Part shown: positions 5,633 to 5,889 of the stretch, one piece after another | Layout of the letters: each line of letters opens with the position of its first letter | How positions within the stretch are numbered: the stretch's first letter is position 1 | Assembly: GCA_937927265.1 (NCBI GenBank) | Contig: CALBCO010000164.1 | Span: 1-5,889, forward strand | From: an uncultured Verrucomicrobiae bacterium | GTDB lineage: Bacteria; Verrucomicrobiota; Verrucomicrobiia; Palsa-1439 | Direction of reading: 5' to 3' | Length of the DNA stretch: 5,889 nucleotides | Notes under the pieces: model-generated | Seen by the model: only the letters and a program-made list of their open reading frames with translations | Database searches by the model: none | What the model was told of the DNA's origin: nothing | Made by a program: the position numbers and the translations under genes

Positions 5633-5863
5633 ATGTCTCGACGTTGTGAAATTTGCGGCAAGGGCGGTGTGCGCGGCAACCGAATCCACCGGCGCGGCCA
5701 AGCCAAAAAGAAAGGTGGCATCGGCCAGCACGTGACCGCCATTACGCCACGGGTGTTTACGCCAAACCTGCAGGTGATGCGGGCGAACGTCAACGGCGCG
5801 ACGCGCCGCAAAAAGGTCTGCACGCAGTGTCTGCGAAGCGGCCGCGTGCTAAAAGCCGCTTGA
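5633..5863 (+). CDS. rpmB: 50S ribosomal protein bL28
   Basis: bL28 is a small basic protein of the large ribosomal subunit. The 76-residue product starts MSRRCEICGKG, has the conserved PNLQVMRA segment in the middle, and ends with KVCTQCLRSGRVLK. The two pairs CxxC (CEIC near residue 5 and CTQC near residue 64) mark the zinc-binding form of bL28. The protein is rich in Arg, Lys and Gly, as expected for rRNA contact. An in-frame ATG two codons upstream (5627) would add Met-Ile, but Shine-Dalgarno spacing and family start favour 5633. The gene stands downstream of metH with its own candidate promoter. This neighbour pair has no obvious functional link. The remaining 26 bases after the stop hold no recognisable gene. 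Confidence 0.95.
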   Translation: MSRRCEICGKGGVRGNRIHRRGQAKKKGGIGQHVTAITPRVFTPNLQVMRANVNGATRRKKVCTQCLRSGRVLKAA

Positions 5864-5889
5864 GCCAACGGAGCGTCAATTTTTCCGGG

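Overview
The window reads as a piece of a bacterial chromosome with high-GC coding regions. It holds two transcription units that point away from each other. A low-confidence guess at the source is Verrucomicrobiota or a neighbouring lineage. The guess rests on ebo-type genes next to a metH of the 'FPC-TGDENYIGSAVE' subfamily, a zinc-type bL28, and a palindromic repeat beginning GGTAGGG of a kind I associate with those genomes. No rRNA or other taxonomic marker gene is present.

Left part, minus strand (1-1710): three closely packed genes read leftward. They are a TatD-like metal-dependent hydrolase (eboB, 874-1710), a UbiA-superfamily membrane prenyltransferase (eboC, 125 to about 928 or 877), and the first 40 residues of an alkaline-phosphatase-superfamily protein (eboF-like, 1-122) cut by the window edge. 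The combination matches the ebo cluster. That cluster has been linked in cyanobacteria to moving a scytonemin precursor to the periplasm, and its chemistry is still unresolved elsewhere. No eboA lies upstream of eboB here.

Middle (1711-2124): about 414 bases without a convincing gene, lying between divergent eboB and metH. It holds a good promoter for eboB, a weaker candidate for metH, and several inverted repeats. The largest is an imperfect palindrome of about 69 bases.

Right part, plus strand (2125-5863): a full-length cobalamin-dependent methionine synthase (metH, 1142 residues) with all four modules, followed by ribosomal protein bL28 (rpmB), which has its own candidate promoter and a Shine-Dalgarno sequence.

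The standout observation is inside metH. The linker between the B12 domain and the activation domain carries a 73-base composite palindrome (4621-4693). It has two 6-bp-stem hairpins with different stem sequences. Their 9-base loops are exact reverse complements of each other, and GGTAG/CTACC encloses the whole. An imperfect direct repeat flanks it at an offset of exactly 34 codons. This looks like a repeat element inserted in frame into an essential-type metabolic enzyme at a tolerant linker.
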